This document shows, one piece after another, positions 1 to 12,800 of a stretch of 64,000 nt of DNA. The notes beneath the pieces are model-generated. The model saw nothing but the letters and a program-made list of their open reading frames with translations. It had not been told where the DNA came from and searched no databases. This stretch comes from Annona cherimola (lineage: Eukaryota > Streptophyta > Magnoliopsida > Magnoliales > Annonaceae): NCBI GenBank assembly GCA_030490835.1, contig CM059973.1, forward strand, positions 63,058,008-63,122,007, written 5' to 3'. Both the position numbers and the translations under genes were made by a program. Position 1 is the first letter of the stretch, and every line of letters starts with the position of its first letter.

Positions 1-770
1 GAAAATTTGTATGGTGTATACGTGCATTTTATATATAATCTTATGCTCATCCAAAATGTTAGGAATTTTGGCTTCGTATAAAATTTTTGGCTATATAAAC
101 ATTTATAAGTAGTAAAAATTTTCTGCATATATGCAACGATGTTGTGAGGTGATATATAATTTGGCCTTACATATAGCAAAATTTTAAGACTTATAGTGGG
201 AATTTTGCTGCACTTATATACACCATCAGATGCAACCAAAGTTCACCATTTACAAATTAAATGTTGCAAAATAAAAAATCTCGAAAAAAATTGCTCCGTA
301 AAGTGAACCTTCTTATCTTTGGCTTACCTCTTAGAGTTGAAAATCAGTGGGTGCTCGATGATCCGGATTGCCGCTATCTCGCGGATTTCCGATGGACTCG
401 AAGCTCTAACCTTTTATACATACGCATACAATGGTATTTATTATCTGATCATCTGATCATCTAATATCAATATTAATATAAATCTCTACCCCTACTATTA
501 GAGTTGGAATAATAACAATCTTCATCCCCACTACTGGACTTGGAGACTCATAGCTACATGCAGCTGCCATAGCAGTAATGGTGAGTACCACCACTCTCCG
601 GAAGGGGAGACGGGACATCTTGGATCGATCGACTAAACTGTAGACTTTCTTGTTTGGTGATATTATCTGAGGGAATCTGCTGCTTCTAGCGGGAGGGAGC
701 AATGCATGGAAAACATACATACATACGTGCGCATAGACACATATATATATATGAAATAATATTTCACTGC

Positions 771-1440
771 ATACAATTACACGGTGCAATCCTATGCAAA
801 ACGGCCCCATTTGATCATGAATAGGTCATCTATTAGCATATTAATTTTCATCTAAATTAAATATGTGTATAAGCCCTAGCTTAAAATGGGTCAAGATCAT
901 TGTAATAAAATAATTAAACATAAATATCAATTTTCAAGATATATTTTCAATATCTAAACCGTCTAAAGTATAATTTTTACATAAATAACTTATTATATAA
1001 AGTATCATAACGTTCTAATATATGTGGGGCTCATTTTGTTGCGGATTATATTATAATTATGGTGCAGTCAGCCCGCACCTGAAAAGTACTTTTTTAATAA
1101 TATCCCAGTGCATATGACTGCATGAAACAATGTTATGCAAAATTAGGCCCACTTGATCATGAATAAGACAACTATCTCACTCATTATATTTATAATATAG
1201 TCTTTATTAGCATATCGATTTTCTTCCAAATCAAATATATGTATGGGTCCCATCTTAAAATGAGACAAAATCCGTGTAATAAAATATTTTAACTTAAATG
1301 TCAATTTTAAAATTGCATTTTCAAAATCTAAATCATCTAAAGTCTGATTTTTACATGGATAACTGATTATATAAAATATCATAACATTCTAATATGTATA
1401 GGATTCATTTTGCAGTGAATTATATTGTAATTATAATGCG
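771..1440 (+). repeat. Two tandem units of a ~320-bp MITE family
   Basis: Two related units (about 771-1070 and 1109-1440) share the interior: a gatcatgaata block, then fatty A/T sequence with ttaaaatggg, tattttcaa-atctaaa and acattctaatat. Each begins with a GC-containing tgcaaaa...ggccca end. Each finishes with its imperfect complement, gggctcattttgc followed by an attataatt-ggtgca tail. Inverted ends and no coding capacity fit a non-autonomous DNA transposon. The first unit has lost about 30 bp relative to its partner at 17812-18141. Confidence 0.6.
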
Positions 1441-2120
1441 TCCGTCAGCACCTGACACTTTCTCTACATATATTGGTGTCGGCTAGGTGCCATTTGACAC
1501 TTCCTGGATGCGTGCATGCTTCGGCCTTTGAGAGTCATCGACGTAGCTAAGGTACACTATAGTAATGGGAAGAGTTTGTACGTAAATTTTCCCCTGGCAT
1601 CTGCCTACTCCATCGCACCGCATCCATGGAGAAATTCCTCTTTCAGCTCTTATTCATATCGAGGGTCTTTATAACTGAAAACTCGTATAAACTGCAAAAA
1701 TTTTTCAAAGTGGGGGTGTGTGCAAAATAACTTATCTTTTCAGTATTGCCACGTCGTTCATCCAAAGACTATGTCTGCAGCTCATAAGTTGTGCGCCTGC
1801 AACTCATACAAGCTGCATGGAAAATTTTCCATTATGATGACGAAACGAGCTGACAAAAGTACATTCGAAAATTTCCACTTATTAATAGCCATTTTCAGGC
1901 CATGTTGACTAGGTGGCATTAATGCATACACAAGAAACTGTTGCAAACAACTTTGACAATTTTGGCATGGATTACATTATTTCAGCTAAAAAAATATGTC
2001 AAAAAGTTTTTCATGCTATCCAACAGATCCATAATTTTGTTATCGTTGGCCTCTTGATTTTAAATTAAAGGAATGCTATTGCTACCGCATAAAACGTTAA
2101 TGAAGAGGGAAGAAGACGTG
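1441..2120. other. No gene seen; unassigned sequence
   Basis: This stretch lies between the MITE pair and a hAT relic. I find no ORF with recognisable domains and no repeat structure. Its counterpart in copy 2 is interrupted by a 291-bp MITE at 18847-19137. Confidence 0.5.
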
Positions 2121-2128
2121 CTTTGTGC

Positions 2129-2989
2129 TAGGGGCACAACTTGGTACTAGGTTGGCCCAAATCCGACCTGGTTTTAAAACAAAGTTTAGGTTTTATTTTT
2201 TGAAATTTTTTTGAATTAAACATGGTTTCAACTTGGCCTAAGAAAATCCGAAACTAATACCGAGTTTGCATCAACTCGGTACTTAAACCTGACCCGATTC
2301 GAACCTGATATTTTTCCTAATTTATTAAAATAATTATATTTTTTTATGCATTAAGCATTTCAACTATAATTGTAATATAAGTTATATCATATAATCATAA
2401 CCTAATTAAACTATAGAACATTTATTCTAAAACCTAAATTTTATATATTTGTCCATAAAAGTTGAATATATTATATCTATATTAACTTTATTTATAAATA
2501 ATTATAAATACACCAACTCTTTAAATTTATTACACATATACTAATTAACTATCATTATATAAGTCTCACTTTTATTAAACTTTAGATAGTGATTTCATAT
2601 AATCTCATTTATCTTGATTTTTTATAACATTACCTTAGTTGTTATGTATAAATTTATTACGTTAATTATATTTAGAATGATCTTTTAATTGAAAGACCAC
2701 CTTTCATCAAAACCAAAGATATCGTAAGTTATATAAATATATTCACATGTAAATTATTCATGTACTAATGCAATAATGTTTTAAAAAAATTTATCCTTAT
2801 CAATAATTTCAACTTCTATTGTTTGATAATAACCTAAATTTCAACCTGAAACCAACACTAACCCGATCTGAACCAAACCCGAACCTAGATTCTAATATTA
2901 AGGTTTGGGTTTGGGTTCACATAAACCCGATAGACTTAGGGATTGGGTTCACCCAAACCCAGTACAACCTAACCCGAGTTGCACCCCTA
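2129..2989. mobile_element. Non-autonomous hAT-type element (TAGGGGCACAAC family)
   Basis: The element begins TAGGGGCACAACTTGG and ends with the near-complement AGTTGCACCCCTA. The subterminal regions are full of short aaccc/gggtt repeats (aacccgaac, gggtttggg). The flanking 8-mers are ctttgtgc and ctttttga, similar but decayed; in copy 2 the pair is ctttgtgc and ctttttgc with one mismatch. An 8-bp duplication and a TAGGGG terminus fit the hAT superfamily. There is no transposase, and the interior is AT-rich. Confidence 0.7.
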
Positions 2990-3046
2990 CTTTTTGATTG
3001 ATTTCGTTTTCACATGGTCTGCCGACTTTATTTTATTTATATACGA

Positions 3047-3573
3047 GCTCCACTTCTATCTAACCAGGTTACGTAGAAGTGGTCTTATGTAACCCCTTAA
3101 ATTTTAAGATATTGATCATTGATGAAAAATCTAATCTATTCATTGTATTTAACACCATTTGTCTTACTAGGAGACCAAGTTTCATATAAATCAAGTATGT
3201 GCATGGGCCACATTTACTAAAAAATATGTATATTCATGTATAAATTATGAAAAATGCTTAGATGCATTCGCACATGTATTAGAATGTAACAATACTTTAT
3301 AAAATCATTTATCCACATATTATTGATATTTTATATGGTTTAGATATTGAAAAAACTACTTTAAAGTTGATATTTAAATACTAAACAATTTTATTACGTC
3401 GATTTTGCACTTTATAGATGGGATCCATAAACAGTTAAATTAAAAAAATAAAAGGATTTCCAAGATACTAGAAATGATGAACATAATGGATAGAATTGAT
3501 CTTCTATCGACTACCAAGATTTTAAAAATAGAAGGGGCTATATAGAAAGGAGGTTCCATAGAAGCGAAACTGT
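3047..3573. mobile_element. MITE with cacttctatgtaacc-type inverted ends
   Basis: The left end (cacttctatctaaccaggtt, then tagaagtggtcttatgtaacc) is mirrored at the right end (gctatatagaaaggaggttcc, then atagaagcgaaac). The interior is AT-rich with no ORF. A longer relative lies at 7163-8190. Family assignment is open; the long inverted ends would suit a Mutator-like MITE, but I see no clear target duplication. Confidence 0.5.
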
Positions 3574-3669
3574 GCACATATATATATATATGTACTTATG
3601 TGTTTTTATAAATTCATAATATTATTTTTGAATAAGCTTTCTTTCATCCTTATTATAATTTTCATAAAA

Positions 3670-3944
3670 TTATTTTCTTTTTTCTTTATTAAATTTGTTA
3701 TAAAAATTTTCTCTTAAATTGTTCTTGTCTAATTTAAATTCTCTTTCAATAACATTTATTAATGGGTCAAAGTTTTCCATATCTGTTTTAGTAAGGGACA
3801 TTCTTGGGTTTGAGATTTCTTCATTTAGTTCTACAAAGTAGATTGGTTGGAGAATTGGAGGATTAATATTTATTCGTTTCATTCTTATGTCTAATCTGGC
3901 TTTGATACCGAATGTATCTTGGGCGGTGCAAAAAATATAAAATA
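3670..3944 (-). pseudogene. Short coding relic of unknown origin
   Basis: A 70-codon ORF starts at 3882. The same frame stays open about 20 codons further upstream (TAQDTFGIKARLD..., from about 3944). The protein is charged, with the stretches KRININPP, YFVELNEE and a basic C-terminus NKFNKEKRK. Copy 2 has the same frame open with three replacements. I do not recognise the family. Amino-acid-like composition in an AT-rich setting suggests a fragment of a transposon or other inserted gene rather than a working gene. No partner ORF or promoter is evident. Confidence 0.3.
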
Positions 3945-4240
3945 ATTATAGATAAATTTGATACTATCCTAAATCATACTCCAAGAGTTCTTGTTTTTAT
4001 TTTATTGCAAGCAATATTCTATGAAAATTTTCTTTTAATTGTTTATAAAGGTCACTATAGATTTGTTAACAAAGAAAAATTTTAATTTGTTTTTCCAAAA
4101 TTTTAATCATAACTTGATATTTATAAAGTATTCCTCTTTGTTCTCTGTAGGATTAAATCTCTAAGGAGGTTGACTTTCTAAGTAGGTTTGGAGTTCAGCC
4201 TTTTTAAATCTTAGAAGTTTTAATATATATGTATATATAT

Positions 4241-4492
4241 AGGATACTGATACAATGCACCCGAAGTGCTTTAACCTTTTTAAAAAAATTTTAGACAATT
4301 GTTAATCTAAGGATATTTAACATACGTATCAATTTTTACAATTTTTGGAGCATTTTAAATATTTATTTTTGATTTAAAAAAATCAGGAGCATTTTAGGTA
4401 TAAAAAGATTTTCAAAAATTTTAAAAAAATAGGTCAAATGCACCCGGGTGCACTAAGGCTAAATGCACTCGGGTGCATTTAGCCCCATCCCT
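4241..4492. mobile_element. Putative MITE with TGCACCCGGGTGCA ends
   Basis: The left end ggatactgatacaatgcacccg is roughly complementary to the right end cgggtgcatttagccccatcc. Two further copies of the self-complementary core gcacccgggtgc lie just inside the right end. The interior is A/T runs. No target duplication could be fixed, so the class is uncertain. Confidence 0.4.
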
Positions 4493-5768
4493 TATATTTT
4501 ATTACATTCTAATATGTGTAGAACCCAAAAAGAGCAAACATACCGCTGTTCCAGTATAGTCATCTAATATATGCAAAGTTCTCCCAACATGAAAAAACAA
4601 ATAATACCTCGCCACTTGGGGGAAAGTAAACTCCCACACAACGAAAAAGACAATAATCAATCCGTAGACTCACTGGGCGTTAAGCCCCCGTGCTTTCCAG
4701 TGGGCTGAAGCCTTAGAAGCCATGGTCAGCCGACTTGTACGGCTGTATTTAGTTTTTCAACTGGTCCAATGCACAGCCGGCTCAGAATGAAGCTGACGGT
4801 GTGCGCTTCGCCCCCACCAAAATTTCAAAAATATTTTAGCCCCTTGGAACTTTAAAGAGGAAACTATATGCAACAATAACAAAGAAATGACTGCATTTAT
4901 TCATATGTAGTCGCACATAAGAACAAAGTAGGTACACGTTTTAGAGGCTTACTTATAAGTATTTGCAACCCAATGAAGATAAGTGCAGCCAAATGCATGT
5001 TGTCAATGTCGTGGATAAAAGTTGCCGTTTGGCGAAGAAAGTAACGTCCCTACTTAAGATGAATAAGTTACAGGCATATTTAGAACCATCTAATGGAATC
5101 GAAATTGGATGAGGACATTAGATAGGAAAAGAGAGTAGGAAATGAAATATTACATTCAATATAAAAAAGTAGTATTGAGAATGAAATGATCCTAAAAACA
5201 TGCTTTTACTCTTTTGCAACAAAAATTTGCTGTTATTTGCTAGAAAAGGTTTTAACTAGGTTATATTCATAAACTCATAAACGGGACTTTGCTGCCTTGC
5301 CATCAACTGAAACATAATAATAATAAATTTCTTGTCGAGCAAAATCAAAATTTGTTTGCCTAAGCACAAGATTGCAAATTATCGATAACAAATATCTTCA
5401 TCATGGTTTCTAAAAAAAACTTTGGCTGCCAATAGTTGGTGGTGCAAATTTTTATTGACAAAAGAACTTTGTTAATACACTGCGCGGGCACCACGCGTCA
5501 ATCTGATTATATTAATCCATCGGCTTCCTCCGGTAATGACTCCATTATTACAACTTTGCAAGCAAAGTCAGTGGGGATTCAGGACCTTAGGTGAGGGTGC
5601 AATCTGAAATTAGGATGTCATACTATTATTTGAGAGGAGACAATCATGATAAAATGAAATAATTTTTTACATATTCTCTAAAATTTCAAGTGATTTATAC
5701 TAATTGTAAATCCGCCCATGAGTAGAGTTCTTGTAGTCTCTTCATAGCTAATTATATATAGAAAGATA
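4493..5768. other. No gene seen
   Basis: AT-rich sequence with one GC-richer patch near 4660-4815 that looks like part of an old element. No recognisable ORF. The counterpart in copy 2 (21881-24420) contains a 1256-bp hAT insertion. Confidence 0.5.
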
Positions 5769-7130
5769 TTTCAGTGCAGTTGGCTCAAAATGGACCCCAC
5801 ATAATCATAAAATTATAATTTACTCCACCAATTATATTTAGAATTATTTATTTTATTAGCATACAAATTTTCATCTAAGTTGTATATGTGTAAGGACCCC
5901 ATCTGAAAATAGTACAAAATCAACATAATAAAATAGTTTAATATAAATAACAACTTTAAAGTTATTTTTTCAACATGTAAACTATCTCAGATATAATTCA
6001 TATATGGATAAATAATTGTATAAAATATCAATATATTTAAGTATATGTTGAGCCCATTTTGAGCTAACTACACTATAACTTACGGTAACTGCATAGGATA
6101 GGTTCTCATATAATAATGATGTTGGTGTGTGTGTGTGTTATTGTGGATTTAGCTCAAAATGGGCACTATATATATTTAAATGTATTAATACTTTATACGA
6201 TCATTTATTCATATATTAATTATGTCTTAAATAGTTTATATGTTGAAAAAATAATTTTAAAATTATATTTACTTCAAACTATTATATTATGTTAATTTTG
6301 TACCACTTTCAAATGAGCCCATACACTTATCCAATTTGGATAAAAATTGAAAGCTAATAAAAAAAACAATCGTAAATACAATGAGTAAAGTAGATGTTCA
6401 TTTTATAATCATGTAAGGCTCATTTTGAGATAAATGCACTGTAAGTTATGGTGCAGTCTGCTGCAAATGGGGCTCGTTTTATTATAAAGTCAACATCAAT
6501 CCCACCAATTGTATTTAAAATTATTTACTTTAAGGACATGCCAATTTTCATTCAAATCAAATATGTATATGGGTCTCACTTAAGCTGGTATAAAATCAAC
6601 GTAAGAAAATAGTTTACATATATATCAATTTTAAAGTTGTATTTTCAACATCTAAACCGTCAAAAATATATTTTTTGTATAAATAAATAATTATATAAAT
6701 TATTATTATATTTAATATATATAGTTTATTTTGCAGTAGATTGCAACACAATTACAGTGCAATTAATCTGCATTGGATCATATCTCATATATATACAAAA
6801 AATATTCAAGTGTAGATGGACTATATAGTAATTACGGTGCATAACACCCCAAAATGGGCCTCCTGAATTAAAATTAATATCTACTCTACTAAATGTATTT
6901 AAAATTATTTATTTTGATAACATACCAATTTTCATTCAAATTTTGCATGTGTACTTACCCCATCTTAAAATGATACAAAATTAACATACAATTTCAAAGT
7001 TGTATTTTCAAAATCTAAACCTTCTAAAGTATGTTATTGACATGGATTAATGTTTGTATGAAATATTTTAACATTCTAATATATATATATAAGGTCCATT
7101 TGCAGCGGGCTGCATTGCAATTATGTTTTA
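5769..7130. repeat. Cluster of four ~320-bp MITE units in mixed orientation
   Basis: Four further members of the family at 771-1440 lie end to end, at about 5769-6095, 6137-6460 (inverted), 6455-6770 and 6827-7130. The ends carry ggctcaaaatgg or tgcaaaatggg and the complementary tails acggtgca/tgcaattat. Interior landmarks are cattcaaatcaaatatgt and tattttcaacatctaaacc. No ORF is present. Adjacent members in opposite orientation could form long hairpins. Confidence 0.6.
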
Positions 7131-7162
7131 GTTCATCAACACAATATTGGTTTTATATATAT

Positions 7163-8190
7163 CCGTCCCGTTTCTATGAAAACTCATTTCTATGTAATCT
7201 CCTCTATTTTAAAATTTTTTATGGTTGATAAAAAATTCACTCCATCCATTATATCTAGTATCATTTATAGTATCTTGTAAACCCTTTTAGTTTTTAATTT
7301 CATTGTATATGGGTCCCATCTATGAGTGTGTAAAATTAATGTAATAAATAATTCAATGCTAAAATATCAATCTTAAAGTAGTTTTTTCAATATCTAAAAT
7401 ATCACTACTACATAAATAAATGATTCTATTAGGGGTGGGAATCGGGGCGGGTCGACCCGTGACCCGCCCCGACCCTGTTTAATACCAGGGCGGGTCGGGA
7501 TTGTGTACCCGGCGGGGTGGGTCGGGATTTTGATGATTTTAAAGAAATGCGGGGCGGGGCAAAATTCGGTTTCTTTACAAGGTGGCGGGGCGGGTCAAGG
7601 TGGGTCGGGGCGGACCTACCTGCTGACCCGTTTTCTGATATTTTACATTAAAAAGAAAAACCTCGTTCAAGCATATAGTAGTTAAATTTAATATAAATTT
7701 GTCTTTATACTTGATAGTTTTATAAATTTTAAAAACTTCTTACTTGACCCGCAGTTTTTTACCTGACCCGTTGACCCCGATACCGACCCGAATTTTGTCC
7801 CGAGACCTTGTAGAAAAAAGTAAGGGTCAAACCGACCTTGTCCCGACCCGGTATAAAATAAGGGTCAAACAAGATTTTTAAAAAGGGGGGTCAGGGTTGG
7901 GCACACCCTGACCCGCCCCGATTCCCACCCCTAGATTCTATAAGGTATTATTACATTCTAATACACGTGTGAATGGATCTAAATTTTTTTATAATTTATA
8001 CATGAATATATTTTTTGATCAAATGTGGCCTATGCACGTAATTGATTTCGATAAAACTTTATCTCCTAGATAAATAAATGATATTAAATATAACGAATGG
8101 ATTAGATTTTAAATCAATCATTGATAACTTAAAAACTAAGGAGGTTATATGAAACCGCTTTTTACGTAACTTGGTTACATAGAAGCAGAG
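7163..8190. mobile_element. Second MITE of the cttctatgtaacc family, with a nested hAT element
   Basis: The left end (ccgtcccgtttctatg, then tttctatgtaatctcct) is mirrored by the right end (aggaggttatatgaaacc, then ggttacatagaagcagag). Without the nested hAT element at 7430-7933 it is about 515 bp, the same size as the relative at 3047-3573. No ORF. Confidence 0.5.
7430..7933. mobile_element. Non-autonomous hAT element, present only in copy 1
   Basis: A 504-bp insertion bounded by TAGGGGTGGGAATCGGGG and its complement CCCCGATTCCCACCCCTA. A perfect 8-bp target duplication, gattctat, lies at 7422-7429 and 7934-7941. Copy 2 shows the empty site. Subterminal sequence is dense in gggtcggg/cccgaccc repeats, as expected for transposase-binding arrays. 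No transposase is encoded. Perfect termini and target duplication indicate a recent insertion. Confidence 0.92.
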
Positions 8191-8193
8191 CCC

Positions 8194-8864
8194 TGTAACA
8201 CCCCAGGCTCAAAAATAGCATTTACACACTGAATTTAGGCACCGAATTTATCTCCCAAGATCCATCATGCGTTGGGCTAATTTTAAGTCATGCTATAAGC
8301 ATAAAGAAAAGAACAATCTAATAATTTACATTGAAGTGATAAACTTCACAACAATCAAATGTTAGTAAATGTTGTCTAAACTTATTACATCCTAAATTCA
8401 AGTTTAAAATTCAAATAAATAATAAAATATATGCTCCATAAACTTCTAGATAAAGCCACCATGACACACCTACTGTGTTATCTACAGGACAATTAAAAAC
8501 ACTAAAAGTGAGTAAAACTTAGTAAGTTAAAAGAAAAATATATAAATGAGTATATTGTGCATTTTTTATTATCTTAAATGCATAAATTATCTATATATTT
8601 GTCTAATTATTCCAAAATCTAGCTTAGTTTATTTTATCTACTAAGCTAACATATACGAACATTCAACTTGATCTTAGATGATTCACAAAGTAGTAATTAA
8701 TCACTTATCATAAGGTTGCCTCACCAAAATCTTATCATCAGGACTTATAATGATAAATTTGATTCATCCACAAGTACATAATGTCCAAAAATCTAAAAAT
8801 CGACTATTTGATCATCCAAATTTGAGTTCGGAATTAAAAGATTCGAAGAAAACAAATCTCACGA
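8194..8864. mobile_element. LTR-like fragment beginning TGTAACACCCC
   Basis: The sequence starts TGTAACACCCCAGGCTC, the kind of palindromic terminus found on many plant Ty3/gypsy (Tekay/Del-like) LTRs. It has no ORF and is interrupted at 8873 by a hAT element. The other side is seen only in copy 2 (28447-29229). No primer-binding site or second LTR is visible, so this is a tentative call. Confidence 0.3.
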
Positions 8865-8872
8865 CTCATAAC

Positions 8873-9737
8873 TAGGGGTGTTAATGGTCATGGTCAACCC
8901 GTCAACGCATTCGTCCAACCCGTTAATAAATGGGTTTGAATTAGGATTTTTGAATAAATGAGTTATGATCCGCCAACCCATTCAACCATTTAATTAAATA
9001 AATGGATTAGGGTTGAGGCTTCGCAACCCGTCAATCCGTCCAACCCGTTTATTTAACCCATCTAATCCGTCCAACCCGTATAACCCATTTATATATAATA
9101 TTTGAAAATTTTTGGCCCGGCCCCTGCCCTTCTAGCTCCCTTATCCTGCCCGCATATGTGGGCCCTGTTAATGCCAGCATGCGCCCTTTACTGTCGCAAC
9201 TTATCACGCACAGGCACAGAGCTCCGGGCGTCGAGACTTGAGACTCGAGACCAGAGTCCCGCTGGCCGCTGCTCCCCGCATTTTGGATCCACGCCCCAAT
9301 CTCTTAGTCTCTCTCTCTTGCCGTCTTGCGGAGCAGCCGAGCAGCATCCTCTGCACAGCCCTGTCCACACCCTAATCTCTCAGTCTCTCTCTTACAGAGC
9401 AGCCGAGCAGCGTCCTCCGCACAGCCCTAGACCATGCCCCACTGAGAGAGCTGCTCTCTCAGTCTCTCTTACCGTCTTACGGCGCGAGTCATTAGCTTTA
9501 CTTAAAATCCTGTGTATATAAGTCCTTGCATTTCTGCTTTCAAATCTCTCTCCGCCCTGCTCTCACTGCCTTTTGCTATGCTTCCGTTCCACTGACAAGC
9601 CCGATAAAGGAAGGAATCATAGCCTTCCTAGGACAAAACCCTAGATTCTGGCAATTGTGTGGCTCTGATCAGGTTCAACAACTGATTTTCTTCTTCGATT
9701 CAAGAATTTCTTTCTCATTTCGGTAATTCTACTTTGC
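8873..9737. mobile_element. hAT element with GC-rich promoter-like core, cut by the assembly gap
   Basis: It begins TAGGGGTGTTAATGG after the octamer ctcataac (8865-8872). It continues through aacccgt subterminal repeats into a GC-rich core with a TATATAAG box (9515-9522) and a CT-rich leader. The right end is missing because of the N gap. The full version is at 27024-28438, and its right flank carries the same ctcataac octamer. Confidence 0.75.
9515..9522 (+). promoter_or_regulatory. TATA box in the hAT element core
   Basis: TATATAAG is followed within about 30 bp by a leader-like tract (tttctgctttcaaatctctc). It is preceded by repeated ctctcagtctctctct motifs resembling a pyrimidine patch. 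It probably drove the lost transposase gene. The copy-2 equivalent is at 27654-27661. Confidence 0.4.
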
Positions 9738-9837
9738 NNNNNNNNNNNNNNNNNNNNNNNNNNNNNNNNNNNNNNNNNNNNNNNNNNNNNNNNNNNNNNN
9801 NNNNNNNNNNNNNNNNNNNNNNNNNNNNNNNNNNNNN
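9738..9837. other. Assembly gap of 100 N
   Basis: Exactly 100 N, the usual convention for a gap of unknown size. It falls at the point where homology with copy 2 ends, inside a hAT element. Confidence 0.99.
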
Positions 9838-12800
9838 GAAAGGTAGGCACATGTTGACGTGATCTACCTCATGAATGCTATAATTATGTTAATCATGACT
9901 AAAGTATGATGATAATGATTTAATTTCATCAAATTTCATGAGACATCTTCGAATGCTTATATCTTGATCTAGGATGATCGTTTTAAGGTGAAATTTTTTA
10001 TAAACAGCTAAAACAAGGTGTCCTATTATATAGATGAATTTGATTAAGCTAAAACTCATGGAAAATTACTTAATTACTCATGGTTAAAAACCATTGACTT
10101 TTTACTTTTAAAAAGTGCATTTCAATTAATGCAAAGTCAATGCATTTAATGGTATATTTGAGATGTCTTATGAAGGGAATTTTGGGGCAATTTTTCCAAA
10201 TTTTAAAAATTAGAAAAATGCATGGAAAAGGGACTGCATTTAAGGATGTTCAAGAGCCTAGAAATGGGCAGCTTTTGTGACTACGAAAAAAAGGGGTAGA
10301 AGTGTGGAAGTGATGCGTGGACAGCTTTTGAGTTAAATTTTTGAAAAATAAAAAAATGAAAAAGGAGATGTATAAATACAGGTAGTCAAGGGGGTTTCTT
10401 GGGCAGCAAGAGAAAAAAAATAAAAGAAAAGGGGCAGTAGCAGCTGGACGTTCCAGTAGAGAGAGAGAGAGAGAGAGAAGGAAAAGAAGAGAAGTGAAAG
10501 AAGGGCAGCTTGAAGATTACTAAGGGGCGTAATTTCTCTCTTAAAATCCAGGAATGTAGTAGTTTATTAACATGTTCCAAGTTTAAAGTATTCCCAACTA
10601 CATAGGTTCATTTATAAATTTTTACTTAGTTATTAATCAGTCCATGCAATGTCTAACTTATACTCACTTTGACGTCCAAAGCTGGGTATAATGGAAGTAA
10701 AACTCTGATTTCTTAAGTTAATTTTATGATTAAATAGAGTATATATGTTGATTTTAATAATTAAGAACTAATGATTAAGGAGTTTACTTGTATATTGAAA
10801 TTAGATGCAAATATGGGAGCAAAACCAAGTAGGAATGAAACAGAAAACCAAAATAGAAAAGAAATCATAAATAAATGATTTTTAGTATGAAAATTTATGT
10901 GAAAAACTCATAATATGATGATTAATTAACTACCCAATTTTCAATTTAAAAGTTTAGTTATGTTGTAAGTTAAAAATCCGAGAAGATCAACCTGAACAGG
11001 GTGAAACGGTTGTTAGGATCAACTGTGCCAATTGATTTTTAATAATTTTTATAAAATTAATTTTGATCTGAAAATTTTATATAATATATAAGACATCCTA
11101 AATATCACTAAAAGAAAATAAAAATTAATTTTCAGAGGGTATAAATATGCATAATAATTAATGTAATTTGACCCATCCCAAAATTAATACTGCTGTCCAG
11201 TAGAGTAAAAATACCTAAATAAATATAAATACTTAATATTCTATGCTGGAATTAATTATTTTAGTTAATTAATGTATTTATTAATGTATGATATAAATTT
11301 TAGATTTAAACTAGTTTATTTGATTATAAATCAAAAATTATAGAAATCAGTGTGTATGATTTCAACATATATGGATAGATTGCAGAAATAATTAAAATAA
11401 AAGTTAAATTCTAGATTTTTGGAATAAAATTTAACTTATAATAGGATATAAATAAATGAAAAATATTGAAAACCCTAGACTTAGGGTTGAATGAAAAGAT
11501 TGACCAACCATGAAGGTTATATAGATATGAGTATACATATATGAATGTTACAAGATGTGGCATATTAATAAAGAAAATTATTTAAATTTAACTTGCTTAG
11601 GGTTAAATGCAAGTTGAAAACCCTATGGTATTTGTGATATATGGACGGAATAAAGAAAATGAACCACTAACTAGGATTATATAGTTATGTGGTTATCAAA
11701 AGACTTCTGAGTAAATCAAAAAATATATATGTGACCATTAGCAAGGGTGAACATGGATATTCATTTCAAAAAATGATTGATTAAAAATTAGCTTATTATA
11801 GAATATGAATGAATATCTTGAATAGTTTTAAGAGATCCATACACTAGACATGAGTATGGAAGGAAAGAAACGAACCATTTATTAAGTTTATATGGTATGG
11901 GGTTGCTAAGAAATATACATGTTAACCCCAGAGAAAAAGTAACTTGTGATGAACCATATGGAATTGAAAACCGTATGACATGTATATATGAATTGATAAA
12001 AAGATAAGACATGCAAGCACAAGATATTATGTAAATGTGTAAAGAAATCATTTTCACTTGCCTAGAAAAGGCAAGGAAAAGATGAAAGCTGCAAGAAGAT
12101 CGCTGCAGGTAAGCAAGAAACATTTTTGAAAATGTATTTTCTTCTCAAAGACTGAAATGAATTGTAAACTCTTTACTTGAATATTTCTAAAATTATTTAA
12201 GGATGGTCATTCTTTCTTCTCAAGTGAATTATTGTTTTAACATCGTATATCTATTTTTTCCCCAGGGTAATTTGATTACTGCTTATGTGTTCACAATGAT
12301 TATGCAAATAGTTTCTTGAATTAAATGTTGCTATATTGAAATGATGTTCAAAAGATGGTGCAAATAATTCTCTACATGAAAATGATATGTTGCCATGTGA
12401 AGAAGGTATATAATGCCGTGGTGAATGAGAGTAATGCATGGAATGGAAGTCAGGTGGGCGAGTCAAGGCAGAAGAAGGACACGAGGTTCACTCTTGACAT
12501 CGCCAAGTCGAATGGTCTGAAGTCATGAAAAAATATTCACCTGGCTAGCGTACCCTCACATGAAGGATTATGCTATGAATGGAAAGAATGCATTTGCACA
12601 TCCAACGTTTATGAAATGCCCAAAATTTGGGATTGCAAAGGTTTACATGAATGGTTTATATGAATGATTTACATGAATGATTTATGTAAAAAGATTTTTA
12701 TTCCGTTGGTAGTTGATCGCTTGATAAGTGTCTTCTACCAAATTGAGAGAAATGCATTTACTTGAAAATGAAAAATGTTTGCTTATTGAGTTTCGACTCA

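Larger units (their letters stand above)
1..9737 (+). repeat. Long direct duplication, copy 1
   Basis: This block matches 17035-27876 base for base over long stretches, with scattered substitutions and small indels. Position 1 corresponds to 17035. The match runs to the edge of the N gap, where both copies read ...ctactttgc. Copy 1 carries one transposon that copy 2 lacks (7430-7933) and lacks two that copy 2 has (18847-19137 and 22378-23633). The left boundary lies at or before the window start, so the true extent is unknown. It contains no recognisable intact gene. Confidence 0.95.

Noticed and set aside
457..810. A 117-codon minus-strand frame near the window start
   Set aside because: The copy-2 equivalent breaks the frame differently, and part of the region belongs to a MITE. 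No domain is recognised.
9102..9521. A 139-codon frame in GC-rich sequence, also at 27164-27514
   Set aside because: It lies in the promoter-like core of a hAT element. The Ser/Leu-rich product comes from ctctcagtctctct repeats, and the frame is not kept between the two copies.
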